Assembly (NCBI GenBank): GCA_031284475.1
Contig: JAISZV010000228.1
Span: forward strand, 1-6,508
Direction: 5' to 3'
DNA from: Proteiniphilum sp.
GTDB lineage: Bacteria > Bacteroidota > Bacteroidia > Bacteroidales > Dysgonomonadaceae
DNA length: 6,508 bases
Below the pieces are notes generated by a model. It was not told where the DNA came from. It saw only the letters and a program-made list of their open reading frames with translations, and did not search any database. Positions 6,484-6,508 of the stretch are shown one piece after another (within the stretch, counting starts at the first letter, position 1; every line of letters starts with the position of its first letter). Position numbers and translations under genes: made by a program.

Positions 6484-6508
6484 TGGAACAATTTGAAAAA
6501 TATTATTC
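6483..6508 (+). CDS. Possible first codons of a following gene, truncated by the window edge
   Basis: An ATG at 6483 opens a frame reading MEQFEKYY up to the end of the window. It lies 36 bases after the ispD stop and is preceded by an A-rich stretch (TAGAAAA), as at other starts here. Only eight codons are visible, so neither the reality of the gene nor its product can be judged. The ATG at 6470 in another frame is closed at once by TAG and is not a start. Confidence 0.3.

Overview
The window looks like an ordinary, gene-dense chromosomal stretch of a Bacteroidota bacterium, most likely order Bacteroidales. This rests on protein style: the IspD and XseA variants, the subtilisin with a long FLSGRAIER-type N-terminal region, and the VPVQGGIGPWH-type membrane protein all look like Bacteroidales versions. 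In addition, no start codon is preceded by a convincing Shine-Dalgarno sequence, which is usual in this phylum. A placement near Proteiniphilum, Petrimonas or Dysgonomonas is only a guess. All genes are on the + strand, tightly packed, with no good terminator between them, so one or a few long transcripts are likely.

Layout. Positions 1-366 hold the 3' end of an integral membrane protein of the lysylphosphatidylglycerol-synthase transmembrane (YbhN/UPF0104-like) family. Positions 394-1857 encode a complete M20C dipeptidase (PepD) with every metal and catalytic residue. After 5 bases comes a HemG-like flavodoxin-domain protein (1863-2363). Its 3' end overlaps by 17 bases a 74-residue protein with two predicted membrane helices and no recognised family (2347-2571). 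A secreted subtilisin-like protease (2610-4274) follows, and its stop codon overlaps the start of xseA (4271-5527) as ATGA. Then come xseB (5566-5757) and ispD (5754-6446), again joined by an ATGA overlap. The last 62 bases hold an AT-rich imperfect dyad and perhaps the first codons of a further gene.

How the genes work together. XseA and XseB are the two subunits of exonuclease VII, and IspD performs the third step of the MEP isoprenoid pathway. PepD recycles dipeptides in the cytoplasm, while the subtilisin acts outside the inner membrane. The flavodoxin and the small membrane protein may form a redox pair, but that is inference from overlap alone. I see no mobile element, CRISPR array, tRNA, rRNA, riboswitch or phage signal. 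I do not see a clearly new system; the least explained items are the 74-residue membrane protein, the divergent C-terminal domain of the subtilisin and the dyad after ispD.
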